Source of the DNA: Sphingomonas aquatilis
GTDB taxonomy: Bacteria > Pseudomonadota > Alphaproteobacteria > Sphingomonadales > Sphingomonadaceae
DNA: 64,000 bases
Direction of reading: 5' to 3'
NCBI RefSeq assembly: GCF_014196115.1
Contig: NZ_JACIDB010000007.1
Location: forward strand, 89,663-153,662
Below the pieces are notes generated by a model. That model saw only the letters and a program-made list of their open reading frames with translations. It was not told the DNA's origin and ran no database searches. Shown here piece after piece: positions 43,699-52,550 of this stretch. The translations under genes and the position numbers were made by a program. How positions within the stretch are numbered: the first letter of the stretch is position 1; each line of letters starts with the position of its first letter.

Positions 43699-44349
43699 AT
43701 GGCGGCTTCGAAGAACGCACCCGAACCGGCGGCGCCGCGCGCCAATTATCATCGAGGCAACGTCGTCGAGGATCTGCGCAAGGTCGCCGAACATATCCTC
43801 GCCACTGAAACGCTGGAACATGTCACGGTGCGCCGCCTGTCGCGCGAACTCGGCGTGACGCCCGGCAATTTCTACAACCATTATCCCAGCATCGACTTCC
43901 TCGTGCTCGACATCGCACGCGAGGCGTTCGACCGGCTCGAGGTCGTGTTGCAGGCCGCGGCCGCGACCAAGGATACGAAGGTCGATCGGCTGATCAGTCA
44001 CGCCCAGATCTACGTCCGCTTCGGCGTTGCCCAGCCCGAGCTGGTCCGGGTCATGTTCGGGCGCACCGATCGGGGCACGATCCACCCGGGGTTTCGCGCC
44101 GCCTCGCTGCGCGCGTTCGTCGGCATGGCCGAACTGATCTATGGCGAGGGCGGGTTCGACCTCAGCGACACCGCCGCCGCGCATCGCAACTGCCCGCTGG
44201 CCTATAGCTGTTTCGCGCTGTGCATCGGCCTGGCGCGAACGATCGGCGCCGGCCAGTTCGACATCGACCTCAGCCGCAGCGAGGATATCGACCGGTTCGT
44301 GGACCTGACCGTCCGGCCGATGGTGGAAGGGGCGATGGCGACGTTTTAG
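43699..44349 (+). CDS. TetR/AcrR family transcriptional regulator
   Basis: A 216-aa regulator. The HTH is RKVAEHILATETLEHVTVRR then LGVTPGNFYNHYPSIDFLVL (about residues 28-68), and a TetR_C-type helical domain follows (VRFGVAQPELVRVMFGRTDR). This C-terminal segment (QPELxRxMF) matches the WHG-domain (TetR_C_33-like) group. The ATG at 43699 is selected because the earlier frame is Arg-rich noncoding sequence. No clear target gene is adjacent; it is convergent with the FecR gene. Confidence 0.88.
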   Translation: MAASKNAPEPAAPRANYHRGNVVEDLRKVAEHILATETLEHVTVRRLSRELGVTPGNFYNHYPSIDFLVLDIAREAFDRLEVVLQAAAATKDTKVDRLISHAQIYVRFGVAQPELVRVMFGRTDRGTIHPGFRAASLRAFVGMAELIYGEGGFDLSDTAAAHRNCPLAYSCFALCIGLARTIGAGQFDIDLSRSEDIDRFVDLTVRPMVEGAMATF

Positions 44350-44415
44350 CGAGCTCGGACGCTCGAAGCCGACTGGCCGCGCTGGCATCCGGCGCCCCCG
44401 CCCCGCGCGCGCCGG

Positions 44416-45438
44416 TCACGGCTCGACGAGGGTACCGTTCGCGTCGGATCGCACCTTCAGCCCGTACGCGGAGTGGAGCAGATCGAGGAACCCCGCACTG
44501 TTATCGATCTGGAACGTCCCGCCGATCCGGATGTCGGCGGTGGAAGGATCGGCGATACGGATCGGGCGGTTGGTGTAGCGGTTGAAATCCGCCACCGCGT
44601 CCCCCAGCCGCTGGTTGTCGAACACCAGCAGGCCATCGCGCCATCCGGTCATCGCTTCGACCCGCGCCGGTGCCGCCAGCGCCACCAGCGTGCCGTGCGA
44701 TTGGGCATAGGCGATGTCGCCCTGCCCGATCACGGCGGAGCGCGTGCCCGCACCCGCGGTCGCATCCTCGATCCGCACCCTGCCGGACAGCACCGCCACC
44801 GTCACCTTGTCCCCATCGCGGCGAACCGTGAAGCGCGTGCCCAGGACAGTCACCGTCCGCGGCCCCGCATGCACGACGAAGGGATCGTCGGGGCGGTGGA
44901 CGATGTCGAAATAGGCCTCGCCCTTATCCAGCCAGACCTCGCGCCCCTGATCGGCGGCCGCGGTGCGCACGACGGTCGCGGTGTTCAGTTCCACCCGGCT
45001 GCCATCGCGCAGCGCAATCGCGTGGCGAACGCCGACCGGCGTCTGTACGCGCACCGGCGCGGACTGCGATGGCGACGCCGTGTCCTGCGCACCATGGCCC
45101 AGACCAAAACCCGCCGGCGATCGCAGCACCGTGGTGCCGATCCCCACCGTCACCGCGAGCGCGGCGGCGATCGCCCCGATCGCGCGAGGGCGGGCGCGCA
45201 GCACAGCCTGCCAGCCGCGCCGCGCGCGCGATCGCGGGGCGGCGGTCTGGAATCCCAAAGCCCCGACGCGATCCGCCGCCGCCCAGCCGTGGCGCAGCCG
45301 CCAGAACGCGGCCTTGTGCGCCATCTGCTCGTCAAGCCACGCGGTCAGCGCGGCGTCGTCCTCGGCGGACCATTCCCCGCTTTCCTGGCGGACGATCCAA
45401 CGCGCGGCGGTTTCTTCGATCATCGTCGCGCGGTTCAT
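44416..45438 (-). CDS. FecR family anti-sigma factor/sensor
   Basis: A 340-aa inner-membrane regulator. The N-terminal cytoplasmic domain (about 1-60) has the DUF4880 pattern AARWIVRQESGEWSAEDDAA LTAWL; a membrane helix lies at about 86-104; the periplasmic FecR domain has RHAIALRDGSRVELNTATVV and GEAYFDIVHRPDDPFVVHAG; a C-terminal STN-like part is FDNQRLGDAVADFNRYTNRP. It should hold the sigma factor inactive until the receptor signals substrate binding. The ATG overlaps the sigma factor stop (ATGA), and the STN-bearing receptor is divergent, forming a complete cell-surface signalling set. Confidence 0.94.
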   Translation of the reverse strand: MNRATMIEETAARWIVRQESGEWSAEDDAALTAWLDEQMAHKAAFWRLRHGWAAADRVGALGFQTAAPRSRARRGWQAVLRARPRAIGAIAAALAVTVGIGTTVLRSPAGFGLGHGAQDTASPSQSAPVRVQTPVGVRHAIALRDGSRVELNTATVVRTAAADQGREVWLDKGEAYFDIVHRPDDPFVVHAGPRTVTVLGTRFTVRRDGDKVTVAVLSGRVRIEDATAGAGTRSAVIGQGDIAYAQSHGTLVALAAPARVEAMTGWRDGLLVFDNQRLGDAVADFNRYTNRPIRIADPSTADIRIGGTFQIDNSAGFLDLLHSAYGLKVRSDANGTLVEP

Positions 45439-46004
45439 TGGCGGCGCGCCTTGCCGGTGCCGGCCGCGCCGCTGCGACGGATCTTGCCCGCACCGCCCAG
45501 CATCGCATCGGCCATCGCACGGATGCCGAGCACCAATTGGCGTTCGATCGTATCGATGCCGACGCCCATGCGCGCCGCCGCCTCGCGGGTCGACAAGCCT
45601 TCGATCTTGCGCAGACGCACGACCTCGCGGCAGCGCGGAGGCAGCCGCTCGATCCCCTCCTGCGCCCGGCGCAGCGCGTCGCGCGCATCCAGATGGCGGT
45701 CGGTTGCGGACAGATCCACGCCTTGGTCGACGCTTTCCATGTCGGCATAATGTTCGAACTGCACGATCCGTTCGCGCTTCGCCCGATTGACCAGGATATT
45801 GCGCGCGATCGTGAAGACATAGCCTGGGGTGTTGGTCGGCAATTCCTGCCGCCCGCCCGTCAGCGCCGCCTCGTATATGTCCTGCCGGATATCCATGATC
45901 TGCTCGGCCGTCCGCCAGTTACGACGCAGATAGCGGGTCAGCGACGCTTCCAGCGGAAGCACCTCCTCGCAAAACCACCGCTCCAACTGCCTGTCGTCTA
46001 CCAT
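45435..46004 (-). CDS. ECF-type RNA polymerase sigma factor, FecI-like
   Basis: A 189-aa sigma factor from the ATG at 46004 (an upstream TTG at 46031 is less likely). Region 2 is NTPGYVFTIARNILVNRAKR and neighbouring helices; region 4 is LPPRCREVVRLRKIEGLSTR followed by the HTH EAAARMGVGIDTIERQL. This is the FecI/iron-starvation type controlled by a FecR partner. It would transcribe the divergent receptor gene and perhaps the following protease genes. The C-terminal tail is basic (GKIRRSGAAGTGKARRQ). Confidence 0.93.
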   Translation of the reverse strand: MVDDRQLERWFCEEVLPLEASLTRYLRRNWRTAEQIMDIRQDIYEAALTGGRQELPTNTPGYVFTIARNILVNRAKRERIVQFEHYADMESVDQGVDLSATDRHLDARDALRRAQEGIERLPPRCREVVRLRKIEGLSTREAAARMGVGIDTIERQLVLGIRAMADAMLGGAGKIRRSGAAGTGKARRQ

Positions 46005-46227
46005 CGCCCGCCCGAGACACTCCTTGGTCAAAGGGGTTCGGCCGTCATGACAATCGGCCGCGTCAAAACCCTAACGGAAAAACGCGACAAGCCCCGCTTC
46101 GACCGCTTTTGGCGAAAAGTTCCACGATCGCAAACTTTTTTGAAATCTGATGTTACGGGTTCGTTGCCTTCGAATGACAATCTTGCCGAGCGGCGTGATG
46201 GGAGCGACCGCAACAAGGGGGCATCAG

Positions 46228-49200
46228 ATGAAGAGAAGGGGTGTGGCGATCGCCTTGGGGGCGAGCATGCTGACGGCCTTTGTGCCAGGCCATGTCGCGG
46301 CGCAGACCACGCAGGGTGTACGGGCCGCCCAGCGGTTCGATATTCCGGCCGGGAGCTTGGCGGCGGCGCTGCAAGCCTGGAGCAAGGTGACCAAACTCCA
46401 GATCGTGTATCGGATGGACGATGTCGGCCGCAAGCGGACCAATGGCATCCAGGGCGATTATGCCCCGTTGCTGGCGTTGCAGGGCCTGCTGATCGACACC
46501 GGTCTGAAGATCGTCACGACGGAGGATGGTGCGGTCGCCCTCCGCCCTTTGGCCGGCGACGAGGTCGACACCAGCGCCACGCCTGACATCCTCGTCAACG
46601 GCAAGGTCAATTGGTCGCTCAACACCGGCATCGAACGCACGCAGGACGATAGCCAGCCGTTTATCGTGCTCGGCCGCAAGGAGATCGAGCGCAGCGGCGC
46701 GCCCAACCTCGAAACGTTCCTGCGCAACCAGCTGAACGTCAACACCTCGCCCACCGTCGGCGATCAGGCGATCGGCGGCAGCACCGCAGCCGATCCCCGC
46801 CGCCCGATCGGCGTCAGCGCGATCAACCTGCGCGGCATCGGCCTGCGCGACACGCTGATCCTGGTCGACGGGCGGCGCCAGCCCGGCATCAACCTGGGCA
46901 ATGGCGACATCACCCAGCCGTCGATCACCGGCATCCCGATCGCTGCGGTGGAGCGGATCGAGGTTCTCGCCTCGTCGGCCTCTGGCATCTACGGCAGCGG
47001 CGCGTCGGGGGGCGTCATCAACATCGTGCTGCGCCGCGACTTCAAGGGCGCCGAACTGTCGGCGAACTACGACAATACCAGCGATTTCAAACAGGGTCGC
47101 GGCTCGATCGATCTCACCGGCGGCCTGCCGCTGGAGGGAGGACGCACGCGCCTGACCTTTACCGGCAATTGGACTAAGCAGTTGGCGCTGCGCTACGGCG
47201 ACCGCGACAATCTGCGCCGCCGTGGGCTGGATGACATCCTCGCCAACGACCCCGGCTCTTTCTATGGTGGCTTCACCAATCCGCCGCAGGGTTCGCTGGT
47301 CAACTTCAAGACGCAGGACGGCTCGCCGCTCCAGCTGAAGCCCCAATATGGCGGCCAGACGCTGTCGAGCGGCCTGGGGACCATTCCCAAGGGCTATGCG
47401 GGGATCGCGAAGGCCGGCCTGGCTCCGCTGCTCTCGTCGCTCGGCACCTTTAACCTTGACCAGCCGAATACCGCCGCCGGCACCGGCGCCCGCGCGCCGC
47501 TGCTCTATCCGATGAATCAGTACAGCGGTTCGGTCGCGGTGCGGCGCACGTTCAACAGCTGGCTGACCGCCTATGCCGAAATCGGCATGTCACATTCTTC
47601 GGCGGTCAACACCTTCTCCAACACGCTCAACTCGGTCTTCCTGTTCGCGTCGGCCCCCAGCAACCCGTTCACGCAGGATCTCGCGATCGCGTTTCCGGCC
47701 AATCCCGCCTATGATGCCCCGATCAAGCAGGTGTCGTCGACGCTGCGCACGCTGGGCGGAGCCATCATCCGGCTGCCGGCGGACTGGCAGGCGGTCGCCG
47801 AAGTCTCCTATTCCAAGTCCAACTTTTCGGTCGCGAACAGCCCGCCGGCGATCAGCGCCTTCGCTTCCGGCGATCTCCAGTCCGGGGTTCTGAACGCGCT
47901 GGTCGATACCTCGACCTATCCGCTTCCCTTCACCTACGACAAGACGCCTTATTATCAGCGCCAGCAGGACGGCAAATCGAGCAACGTCGCGCCCTCGCTA
48001 CGGCTCGCCGGGCCGCTGCCGGTCTCGCTGCCGGGCGGCAAACCGCAATTGACCGTCAACGCCGAGATCAACACCCAGAGGCTGGATTCGCGCCTTCTCA
48101 CGCTGCTGACCGACGATGGCGCGGTCACCACCTTCACCCCCACCGCGCACCAGACGACCAAGTCCGTCTATGGCGAAGTCGTGTTCCCGATCCTGGGCGA
48201 CAAGCATCAACTGCCGCTGATCCGATTGCTGGAATTGCGCCTGTCGGCGCGGCATGAATCCTATAGCGGCGACGGCACCGATACGTCGGACCCGGTATCC
48301 TGCACGGCACCGTTCGAGGCGAAACAATATAATTATTTCGACAACTGCCCGCCGGCAGGAACCGTCATCGAGCGGTCGACAACCACCAATGCGCACACCG
48401 ATCCCAGCATCAGCCTGCTCTGGTCGCCGATCGATGGCGTCACACTGCGCGGCTCGTACACGACCGGCTATCTGCCGCCGCAGCTCAGCCAGTTGGTCAA
48501 GGTCCCCCGCCCGCAGATCACCCTTCAGATGCGCGATCCGCAGCGTAACAACGAGTTGATCGGCACCCAGATGTTCGGCCTTGGCGTCATCTCGGGATTT
48601 TCGGGCGGCAATCCGGCCGTTCGGCCGGAATCGTCCAAGACGTGGACGGCCGGCCTGATCCTGAAGCCGCATTTCATCGACGGCCTGCGATTCTCGGTCG
48701 ACTGGACGCGCATCCACAAGCGGGACATGTATTTCGATCCGCTGCTACTGCTTTTCGGTGCCGTGCAGTCGCAGTTCAACCAGTTCATCACATCCAACCC
48801 CGACCGCGTCACGCGCGGCCCGGCATCGGGGGGCTTTGCCGTCGGGCCGATCACCGCGCTGGACATATCGCTAATCAACCTGACGTCGCTGGTCACCTCG
48901 GCCTATGACTTCACGCTCAACTACGACACGAACCTGTTCGGCGGTCAGCTGTCGGCCGTCGGCCGTGCGACCTATGTCGATCAGTTGGTAATCCAGCCGT
49001 TCGCCGACACGCCCGCGCAGAATTACGCCGGCGTCGTCACGGCCGGTTTCGCGGCCGGCACCAGTGCATCCGGGTCCCTGCGCTTCCGGGGCAGCGGGTC
49101 GCTGCAATGGACGAAGGACCGGCTCAGCCTCGGCTGGCAGACGCGCTATCTCAGCGGCTATTACCTGACGCTCGATCGCAACGTCGTGGCCGCGCAGGGG

Positions 49201-49401
49201 TCGGCGAAGGTCGCCAGCCAGATGTATCACGATATGAACATCAGCTACCGCCTGCCGCAGAAGATGACGGTGCGCTTCGGCATCAACAACATCTTCAACA
49301 AGATGCCGCCGCTCGATGTGACGCAGGCGCCGCTCTATTACAGCCCGTACGGCGATCCGCGGCTGCGCAACTTCTATCTGGGGGTCAGCAAGTCGTTCTG
49401 A
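46228..49401 (+). CDS. TonB-dependent receptor with N-terminal STN signalling domain
   Basis: A 1057-aa outer membrane transducer. Signal peptide to about residue 26 (VPGHVAAQ); an STN (secretin/TonB short N-terminal) domain at about 38-90 (RFDIPAGSLAAALQAWSKVT, DVGRKRTNGIQGDYAPLLAL), the part that contacts FecR in the periplasm; a plug at about 145-265 (LETFLRNQLNV, RDTLILVDGRRQPG, GSGASGGVINIVLRRDFKGA); and a barrel ending in Phe (LGVSKSF), as outer membrane proteins do. The ATG at 46228 gives the signal peptide. Divergent from fecI-fecR-like genes, which should activate it. Followed by an M16 protease gene; the substrate is unknown but the context suggests a protein or peptide. Confidence 0.93.
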   Translation: MKRRGVAIALGASMLTAFVPGHVAAQTTQGVRAAQRFDIPAGSLAAALQAWSKVTKLQIVYRMDDVGRKRTNGIQGDYAPLLALQGLLIDTGLKIVTTEDGAVALRPLAGDEVDTSATPDILVNGKVNWSLNTGIERTQDDSQPFIVLGRKEIERSGAPNLETFLRNQLNVNTSPTVGDQAIGGSTAADPRRPIGVSAINLRGIGLRDTLILVDGRRQPGINLGNGDITQPSITGIPIAAVERIEVLASSASGIYGSGASGGVINIVLRRDFKGAELSANYDNTSDFKQGRGSIDLTGGLPLEGGRTRLTFTGNWTKQLALRYGDRDNLRRRGLDDILANDPGSFYGGFTNPPQGSLVNFKTQDGSPLQLKPQYGGQTLSSGLGTIPKGYAGIAKAGLAPLLSSLGTFNLDQPNTAAGTGARAPLLYPMNQYSGSVAVRRTFNSWLTAYAEIGMSHSSAVNTFSNTLNSVFLFASAPSNPFTQDLAIAFPANPAYDAPIKQVSSTLRTLGGAIIRLPADWQAVAEVSYSKSNFSVANSPPAISAFASGDLQSGVLNALVDTSTYPLPFTYDKTPYYQRQQDGKSSNVAPSLRLAGPLPVSLPGGKPQLTVNAEINTQRLDSRLLTLLTDDGAVTTFTPTAHQTTKSVYGEVVFPILGDKHQLPLIRLLELRLSARHESYSGDGTDTSDPVSCTAPFEAKQYNYFDNCPPAGTVIERSTTTNAHTDPSISLLWSPIDGVTLRGSYTTGYLPPQLSQLVKVPRPQITLQMRDPQRNNELIGTQMFGLGVISGFSGGNPAVRPESSKTWTAGLILKPHFIDGLRFSVDWTRIHKRDMYFDPLLLLFGAVQSQFNQFITSNPDRVTRGPASGGFAVGPITALDISLINLTSLVTSAYDFTLNYDTNLFGGQLSAVGRATYVDQLVIQPFADTPAQNYAGVVTAGFAAGTSASGSLRFRGSGSLQWTKDRLSLGWQTRYLSGYYLTLDRNVVAAQGSAKVASQMYHDMNISYRLPQKMTVRFGINNIFNKMPPLDVTQAPLYYSPYGDPRLRNFYLGVSKSF

Positions 49402-49407
49402 CCCCGG

Positions 49408-49442
49408 CCGCCGCATCCCGTCGAAACGACGGGGTGCGGCGG
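49408..49442 (+). terminator. 16-bp hairpin after the STN receptor gene
   Basis: CCGCCGCATCCCGTCG pairs with CGACGGGGTGCGGCGG (one G-T pair) around an AAA loop, directly after the receptor stop. No T-tract. It may limit or attenuate read-through into the protease gene. Confidence 0.55.
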
Positions 49443-49605
49443 ACCGTCGACAGGCGCAGCGCGGCCGGACGCCGCCCCAGACACGGTCCTCGCCATTACG
49501 GGCTTCCCACCCCCGATTGTCCTGTCCCGCGACGGTTCCGCATCCGTGTCACGGTGCCGAACCCTCGCTCGACCAGCGCCTCCCCAACCGATCAAGGATA
49601 AGTCG

Positions 49606-52467
49606 ATGAGCCTGCGTATGATGTGGATGGCCGGTACGGCCCTGGTCCTGGCCCCCGTCCCGGCCTTGGCCGGACGCCCCGCGAACGCCGCAACGACCAC
49701 GGCATCCCGCCCGGACACCACCCCGGCGGAGCTCGTCAAGCTGGTCCGCGACTTCACCATTCCCTATCAGACGTTCACGCTGCCCAACGGCCTGACGGTC
49801 ATCGTCCTCACCGATCACAGCGTGCCGATCGTCTATACCAGCATCAATTATGCCGTCGGCTCCACCTTCGAGCCCGCGGGGCGCAGTGGCTTTGCCCATC
49901 TGTTCGAACATCTGATGTTCAACGGCAGCGAGAATGCACCGGGCGACTATTTCAAATATCTGCGCGACGCCGGGTCGATCGGCGTCAACGGCAGCACCGG
50001 CTATGATTTCACCAACTATCACGAGGCGGTGCCGACCGGCAGCCTGGACCGCGTGCTGTTCGTGGAAAGCGACCGGATGGGGCATCTGCTCGGTGCGATC
50101 ACCCAGGGCGTGCTCGACGAGCAGCGCGGCGTCGTCCAGAACGAAAAGCGCAACAACGACAACAACCCCGCCAGCATCCTGGGCTATAGCCGCCGCAGCG
50201 CGATCTATCCCGCCTCGCACCCCTATGGTCACAGCGTCATCGGATCGATGAAGGATCTGAACGCGGCGTCGCTCGCCGACGTGCATCAGTGGTTCAAGGA
50301 TTATTACGGTCCGAACAACGCCACGCTCCTGCTGGCGGGCGACATCGATCTCGCGACCGCCAAGGCAAAGGCGATGCGCTATTTCGGCGACATCCCGCGC
50401 GGGCGCGCGATCACCGCGCCCGCCGCCGAGCCGCCGGTCCTGACCGCGCCGATCAACCAATCGTTCACCGGCCCCGTCTCGACGGCACAGATCGCCCGGA
50501 CCTGGCCCGTGCCCGGCGGGCGCGACCCGGCAAACTTTTCGCTCGACGCGGTATCGGGCCTGATGACCGGCATCGACGGCGCACCGCTGTTCGACAAGCT
50601 GGTGCGTCAGGACAAGCTGTTCAACAATCTCAGCGCCGACAACACGACCTATCGCGGCGTCGGCGAATTCACCATTTATGGCTCGGTCCGGAAGGGTGTC
50701 GATCCGAACGTCGCGGCAAAGGCGCTGGACGACGCGATCGCCGCCTTCCTGCACAGCACGCCGTCCGCCGATGCGCTGGAGCGCTACAAGGCGACGCGGA
50801 TCATTCCGGCGGTCCGAAACAACGAGACGATCGAGGCGCGCGGCGGCCTGTTGATGCAGGCCAATTCGGTACTCGGCTCGCCCGCCAAATATAAGGACGA
50901 CCTCATGGCGTATCTCGCCCTGACCCCGGCAAAGGTCATGGCCGATGCGCGCAAGTGGCTGGGCCGTCCGGGCTATCGCGGCATGATCGTCCCGGGACCG
51001 CGCATGACCGCGGCGGGCGACGAAAGCGTCGCGGGGACCGAGGTGCCCGACGCACCCAAGACCGCCGTCGTCGCCCCGCAAAGCGGCACGCGCGGCCCCA
51101 TCCCCGGCGTCGGCGAGCCCCAGGCCGCCCGCTTCCCCCCGGTGCAGCACGCCAAGCTGGCGAACGGTATTCCCGTCCTCTACGTCCAGCACGACGCCGT
51201 CCCCTTCACCACCGCCGAGCTGTCGTTCGACGTGGGCAGCGTCGACGATCCCGCCGGCAAGCCCGGCACGATCCGCGCGATGTTCCAGATGCTGGACGAA
51301 GGTGCGGGCGGCCATGACGACCATTGGTTCAAGCAGCTGCGCAAACGGACCGGCGCGGCGATCTACGGCAGCGCGCAGAACACCGATTCCGGCGTCTCGT
51401 TCGCGGCGCCCAGCGCCAGCCTGGACACGACGCTCGACACGATGATGCTGATGCTGACCCGTCCCGACTTTCCGCAGGATCGGCTGGAGGAATATCGGCG
51501 GCAGGAATTGTCGCGCGTCACGGCCGCGCCGACCAGCCCCGGCACGTTGTTGGGCACGGCCTTCACGCAAGCGCTCGCGCCCGGGACGCTGCTCGCCAAG
51601 GCATCGCAGGTGCCCAGCGTGGCCGAGGTCGACGCCATCACCCGCCCCGATCTGGAGGCGGCCTTCCGTCGCTGGATTCGCCCCGAAGAGGCCAAGCTGG
51701 TCATCGTCTCGAACGAGCCGCTCGCCACGCTCCTGCCGAAGCTGAACGCGACGCTGGGCCATTGGAGCGTGCAGGGGCGCGGCCCCGCCCCGGTCGCGCT
51801 GGACCCGCGTCCTGCGCTCGTCACCGGACCGCCCAAGATCGTGCTGGTCGACATGCCCGGCCAGGTCCAGGCGTTCCTGGGGGGCGGGCAACTGGTCGAC
51901 ATGCCGCGCAGCTATGAGGGCGTCGCACCGCGTCTCGCCAACATCGCGCTGGGCGGCGAGTTCACCTCGCGCATCAACATGAACCTGCGCGAGGACAAGC
52001 ACTGGACCTACGGCGCGTCGGGCAATTTCGACGTCAACGATTTGGGGTCGAGCTATCAGGTCGAGGTGCAGTTGCAGCCGGACAAGGTCGGCCCTGCGAT
52101 CAAGGAGGTGCAGAAGGAGCTGAACGCGATCGTCACCGACCGGCCGATCACGCAGGAGGAGTTCGACGAGGCCGTCGCCAACACGCTGCGCAAGAACGTC
52201 GCCTCGTTCCGCTTCGGCGGGCAGGTGATGGCCGCCGCCGCCATGCTCCAGCGCAACGGCTGGCCGGACGACTTCTTCAGCACCTTCGACGCGCGCATCC
52301 GCGCGGTAGCGCTGCGGGACGCGAACGCTGCGATGCGACAGTATCTGCAGCCTGCCAAATGGGTCTGGACCGTCGTGGGCGATGCCAAGACGATCCGCCC
52401 GCAGCTGGAAGGACTGGGCCTGCCGGTCGAGGTGGTGACCCCGGCTGAGGTGTTGGCCAAGCATTGA
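49606..52467 (+). CDS. Secreted M16 family zinc metalloprotease, two-domain
   Basis: A 953-aa pitrilysin-type protease with an N-terminal signal peptide (MSLRMMWMAGTALVLAPVPA, then LAG). The active N-terminal M16 half carries the inverted zinc motif H98-L-F-E101-H102 and the distal ligand Glu in QNEKRNNDN (E180). The second M16 half (from about residue 520) lacks the zinc motif (MFQMLDEGAGGHDD), as expected for the structural half. Periplasmic single-chain M16 enzymes of this size next to a TonB receptor include FusC, which digests imported plant ferredoxin, and PqqL. It follows the STN receptor and precedes a PNGase A homologue. AAGGA lies 9 bp before the ATG. Confidence 0.92.
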   Translation: MSLRMMWMAGTALVLAPVPALAGRPANAATTTASRPDTTPAELVKLVRDFTIPYQTFTLPNGLTVIVLTDHSVPIVYTSINYAVGSTFEPAGRSGFAHLFEHLMFNGSENAPGDYFKYLRDAGSIGVNGSTGYDFTNYHEAVPTGSLDRVLFVESDRMGHLLGAITQGVLDEQRGVVQNEKRNNDNNPASILGYSRRSAIYPASHPYGHSVIGSMKDLNAASLADVHQWFKDYYGPNNATLLLAGDIDLATAKAKAMRYFGDIPRGRAITAPAAEPPVLTAPINQSFTGPVSTAQIARTWPVPGGRDPANFSLDAVSGLMTGIDGAPLFDKLVRQDKLFNNLSADNTTYRGVGEFTIYGSVRKGVDPNVAAKALDDAIAAFLHSTPSADALERYKATRIIPAVRNNETIEARGGLLMQANSVLGSPAKYKDDLMAYLALTPAKVMADARKWLGRPGYRGMIVPGPRMTAAGDESVAGTEVPDAPKTAVVAPQSGTRGPIPGVGEPQAARFPPVQHAKLANGIPVLYVQHDAVPFTTAELSFDVGSVDDPAGKPGTIRAMFQMLDEGAGGHDDHWFKQLRKRTGAAIYGSAQNTDSGVSFAAPSASLDTTLDTMMLMLTRPDFPQDRLEEYRRQELSRVTAAPTSPGTLLGTAFTQALAPGTLLAKASQVPSVAEVDAITRPDLEAAFRRWIRPEEAKLVIVSNEPLATLLPKLNATLGHWSVQGRGPAPVALDPRPALVTGPPKIVLVDMPGQVQAFLGGGQLVDMPRSYEGVAPRLANIALGGEFTSRINMNLREDKHWTYGASGNFDVNDLGSSYQVEVQLQPDKVGPAIKEVQKELNAIVTDRPITQEEFDEAVANTLRKNVASFRFGGQVMAAAAMLQRNGWPDDFFSTFDARIRAVALRDANAAMRQYLQPAKWVWTVVGDAKTIRPQLEGLGLPVEVVTPAEVLAKH

Positions 52468-52473
52468 GGCGCA

Positions 52474-52504
52474 CCGGGGCGGGGCCGATCCTGCCTCGCC
52501 CCGG
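52474..52504 (+). terminator. GC-rich hairpin between M16 protease and PNGase A-like genes
   Basis: CCGGGGCG and CGCCCCGG form a perfect 8-bp stem around a 15-nt loop, shortly after the protease stop. No T-tract follows, so it may be an attenuator or mRNA stabiliser. Confidence 0.35.
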
Positions 52505-52550
52505 GCGGCCATCGGCGCGGACGCGCTCCTCTTTTGACCTGGGACAGGCC